Positions 33,989 to 36,125 of a stretch of DNA of 36,125 nt are shown here, piece after piece. Source of the DNA: Dokdonella_A sp049583635 (GTDB lineage Bacteria; Pseudomonadota; Gammaproteobacteria; Xanthomonadales; Rhodanobacteraceae). The translations under genes and the position numbers were made by a program. The DNA is taken from the NCBI GenBank assembly GCA_049583635.1, contig JBAUWF010000048.1, positions 1-36,125 of the forward strand, given 5' to 3'. The first letter of the stretch is position 1; each line of letters opens with the position of its first letter. Below the pieces are notes generated by a model. It searched no databases and was not told where the DNA came from. It saw nothing but the letters and a program-made list of their open reading frames with translations.

Positions 33989-35197
33989 ATGAGCAGCAGT
34001 TTGTTCACGTCTGAATCCGTCTCCGAAGGTCATCCGGACAAGGTCGCCGACCAGATCTCCGATGCCGTGCTCGATGCTTTGCTGGCTCAGGACAAACGCG
34101 CGCGCGTCGCGTGCGAGACCATGGTGAAAACCGGTGTCGCGATCGTCGCGGGCGAAATCAGCACGACGGCATGGATCGATCTTGAGGCGCTGACGCGCAA
34201 GGTCATTCTCGATATCGGCTACGACTCGTCCGATGTCGGCTTCGATGGCGCCACCTGCGCCGTGTTGAACCTGATCGGCAAACAATCACCGGAAATCAGC
34301 CAGGGCGTGGACCGCAAGAAGCCCGAACAACAGGGGGCCGGCGATCAGGGGCTCATGTTCGGCTACGCAACCAACGAGACGCGCGCGATGATGCCCGCGG
34401 CGATTCATTACTCCCATCGTCTGGTCGAACAACAGGCGCGTGTACGCAAGGCGAAGAAAACCGAGCTGCCCTGGTTGCGCCCCGATGCGAAGAGTCAGGT
34501 CACCCTGCGTTACGAGAACGGCAAGGCGGTAGCGATCGATGCTGTGGTGCTTTCGACCCAGCACGATGCATCGATCAGGCAGAAGGACCTGAAAGAGGGC
34601 GTGATGGAGCTCATCGTCAAGCCCATGCTGCCGGCGAAGTGGCTGCACAAGGGAACCAAGTTCCATATCAACCCAACCGGCCGGTTCGTCATCGGCGGCC
34701 CGGTTGGCGATTGCGGACTGACCGGGCGCAAGATCATCGTCGACACCTACGGCGGCTGGGCGCGCCACGGCGGCGGCGCCTTTTCCGGCAAGGATCCGTC
34801 CAAGGTGGATCGTTCCGCGGCCTACGCGGCGCGTTATGTCGCCAAGAACATCGTCGCGGCGGGTCTGGCCGATCGCTGCGAACTGCAGATCAGCTACGCG
34901 ATCGGCGTGGCGCATCCGACCTCGATTTCGGTCACGACATTTGGTACCGGCAAGATCACCGACAATGAGATAGAAAAGCTGGTGCGCAAACATTTTGATC
35001 TTCGCCCCTACGGCATCCTCAAGATGCTGGATCTGGTGCATCCGATGTATCAACCCACGGCCAGCTACGGTCACTTCGGTCGCGCGCCCTGCGATGTCAC
35101 TCTCGACAACGGCGAGAAGTTCACCGCTTTCTCCTGGGAAAAGACCGACAGGGCCGCTCAGTTGCGTGCGGATTCCCGTCTGAAGGGCAGCTTGTAA
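33989..35197 (+). CDS. metK: S-adenosylmethionine synthetase
   Basis: Makes S-adenosylmethionine from methionine and ATP in the cytoplasm. The 402-residue protein is full length for the family. It starts SLFTSESVSEGHPDKVADQISDA (substrate and metal site) and has GAGDQGLMFGYA, the family signature, and GGGAFSGKDPSKVDRSAAY with the phosphate-binding loop. The ATG at 33989 fits the family start and has AAGGA upstream; an earlier in-frame ATG at 33935 is outside the conserved region. The stop codon overlaps the start of the next gene by one base (TAATG). Confidence 0.97.
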   Translation: MSSSLFTSESVSEGHPDKVADQISDAVLDALLAQDKRARVACETMVKTGVAIVAGEISTTAWIDLEALTRKVILDIGYDSSDVGFDGATCAVLNLIGKQSPEISQGVDRKKPEQQGAGDQGLMFGYATNETRAMMPAAIHYSHRLVEQQARVRKAKKTELPWLRPDAKSQVTLRYENGKAVAIDAVVLSTQHDASIRQKDLKEGVMELIVKPMLPAKWLHKGTKFHINPTGRFVIGGPVGDCGLTGRKIIVDTYGGWARHGGGAFSGKDPSKVDRSAAYAARYVAKNIVAAGLADRCELQISYAIGVAHPTSISVTTFGTGKITDNEIEKLVRKHFDLRPYGILKMLDLVHPMYQPTASYGHFGRAPCDVTLDNGEKFTAFSWEKTDRAAQLRADSRLKGSL

Positions 35198-36125
35198 TGC
35201 GTGCTGGCACGGTGCCTGGCTCAACGACCAGAACACCCCATTCCGTCTGGCCGTTTGCGTGCGTCTTGCTCGCGTTGATGCTCATCGCACCGGCAATGGG
35301 CGGTGAGAAAGTGGAGCCACCGCTCAAGGTCCTGTATGCACCCGAAAATACGCTGGTTGTCGGCAAATTGGTCGAAGTCAGACCGGCCGGCCGGCTGGTA
35401 TTCGCGGTCGACGAGCAGCTTGGTGGCAAGCCGACCCCGCCTGCGCGCATCGACGTACTCGTGCCGAAATCCACGCTATCCGACGTAAAAGCAGGTGATC
35501 GTTATATTTTTGCGTACTCGCTGTACCAGCAAGATTCATTGCGTCCCGACAGGGCCATCGACAATCGCGACGGCGCCGTGATGCTGGTCGAGCCGGGGCT
35601 TGAACCCGCGTTGTTTCACGACAACCGCGCAACGCGCGCGATCCTGAGCGCTTCGCGCAAGGAAGAATCAGGCGAGTCCGGGCGCCTGCTGCGCTTGCTG
35701 ATCGCAGCCCTGCGCGGCAAGGATCCCGCGTTGCAGAATCTGGCCGCGAACCAGATCGCCCTTGACCCCGGTCTGGCCCGTCATCTGTCGCCACGCGACC
35801 GCAAGGCAATCGAACATCTCGTCGTCGACGCCCGGGCATTGCCCTCGGCGCGCAGCGCGTTGCTGCTGGCCGCCTCACGCAATCCCGGGCATTACGGCGG
35901 TTGGTGGGCACGGTCCTCACAGCAGATACTGGCAACTACGCCCACAGGCGGATATGCTAATGGCGCCCCGGACCCAAGCGGACTCGTCCTCCTGGCTTTC
36001 GAGGTGCTTGGGATGCACAAGATCGAACTGCCGTCCAGCGCGCTGAAGCGATGGGTTGGTGCGGACAGTCCGGCCTTGTCAGAACAGGCTTTGCTGACAA
36101 TGCGGCGACAGTCGCCGGCCGAGGA
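35197..36125 (+). CDS. Unknown secreted or membrane-anchored protein, co-translated with metK (3' end outside window)
   Basis: The frame starts at the ATG in TAATG, one base overlapping the metK stop, and stays open to the window edge (309 codons). An N-terminal hydrophobic stretch (VWPFACVLLALMLIAPAMG, about residues 18-36) suggests a signal peptide or anchor. A beta-rich segment (about 40-150: VLYAPENTLVVGKLVEV, PKSTLSDVKAGDRYIFAYSL) follows, then an Ala/Leu-rich helical part (about 150-300) with repeated LLxLLIAAL and SALLLAAS blocks that looks like HEAT or ARM repeats. I do not recognise the family. Link to SAM synthesis is only by translation overlap. Confidence 0.8.
   Translation, partial: MRAGTVPGSTTRTPHSVWPFACVLLALMLIAPAMGGEKVEPPLKVLYAPENTLVVGKLVEVRPAGRLVFAVDEQLGGKPTPPARIDVLVPKSTLSDVKAGDRYIFAYSLYQQDSLRPDRAIDNRDGAVMLVEPGLEPALFHDNRATRAILSASRKEESGESGRLLRLLIAALRGKDPALQNLAANQIALDPGLARHLSPRDRKAIEHLVVDARALPSARSALLLAASRNPGHYGGWWARSSQQILATTPTGGYANGAPDPSGLVLLAFEVLGMHKIELPSSALKRWVGADSPALSEQALLTMRRQSPAE

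Overview
The window is high-GC, densely packed DNA from a gammaproteobacterium. Recognised proteins (tryptophan 2,3-dioxygenase, the E1-alpha/E1-beta/E2 set, MetK, TonB receptor, winged-helix/TPR regulator) look most like those of Lysobacterales (Xanthomonadales), perhaps Rhodanobacteraceae. That placement is inferred from remembered protein families, not from a search. No rRNA, tRNA, CRISPR array, transposase or integrase is visible.

Layout. 1-4267: the N-terminal part of a TonB-dependent receptor (minus), a TPR-sulfotransferase (plus) and an unknown secreted barrel-like protein (minus). 4609-12951: a run of plus-strand genes for a GAF-GAF-GGDEF-EAL cyclic-di-GMP enzyme, the transglycosylase MtgA, a membrane glycosyltransferase overlapping a large secreted BNR/DUF11 protein, and a two-CBS-domain protein. 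12989-18707: a membrane-anchored winged-helix/TPR regulator (minus), then a divergent stretch with a very small secreted ORF, a possible gene relic, an LCCL-domain protein and a delta-60-repeat protein. Two near-identical 36-bp elements lie in this stretch.

18803-33593 is an amino-acid and peptide catabolism region. Tyrosine breakdown runs hppD, hmgA, fumarylacetoacetase, maiA on the minus strand, with a divergent MarR regulator. Two tandem POT-family peptide transporters, a secreted beta-helix protein and tryptophan 2,3-dioxygenase follow on the minus strand. A 2-oxo-acid dehydrogenase set (E1-alpha, E1-beta, E2) lies on the plus strand, without an E3 gene in the window. metK and a co-translated unknown secreted protein, cut by the window edge, end the window.

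The genes suggest uptake of peptides, breakdown of Tyr and Trp, and oxidation of keto acids to acyl-CoA. Two signals are less expected. First, a perfect 14-bp palindrome sits exactly in the spacer of a strong hppD promoter and recurs, 13 of 14 bases, over the fumarylacetoacetase start codon; it is a good candidate for the MarR operator. Second, three otherwise unrelated secreted beta-rich proteins end in the same short motif, roughly [I/V]-F-x-[D/G]-[G/D]-[F/Y]-[D/E], a candidate C-terminal sorting tag.
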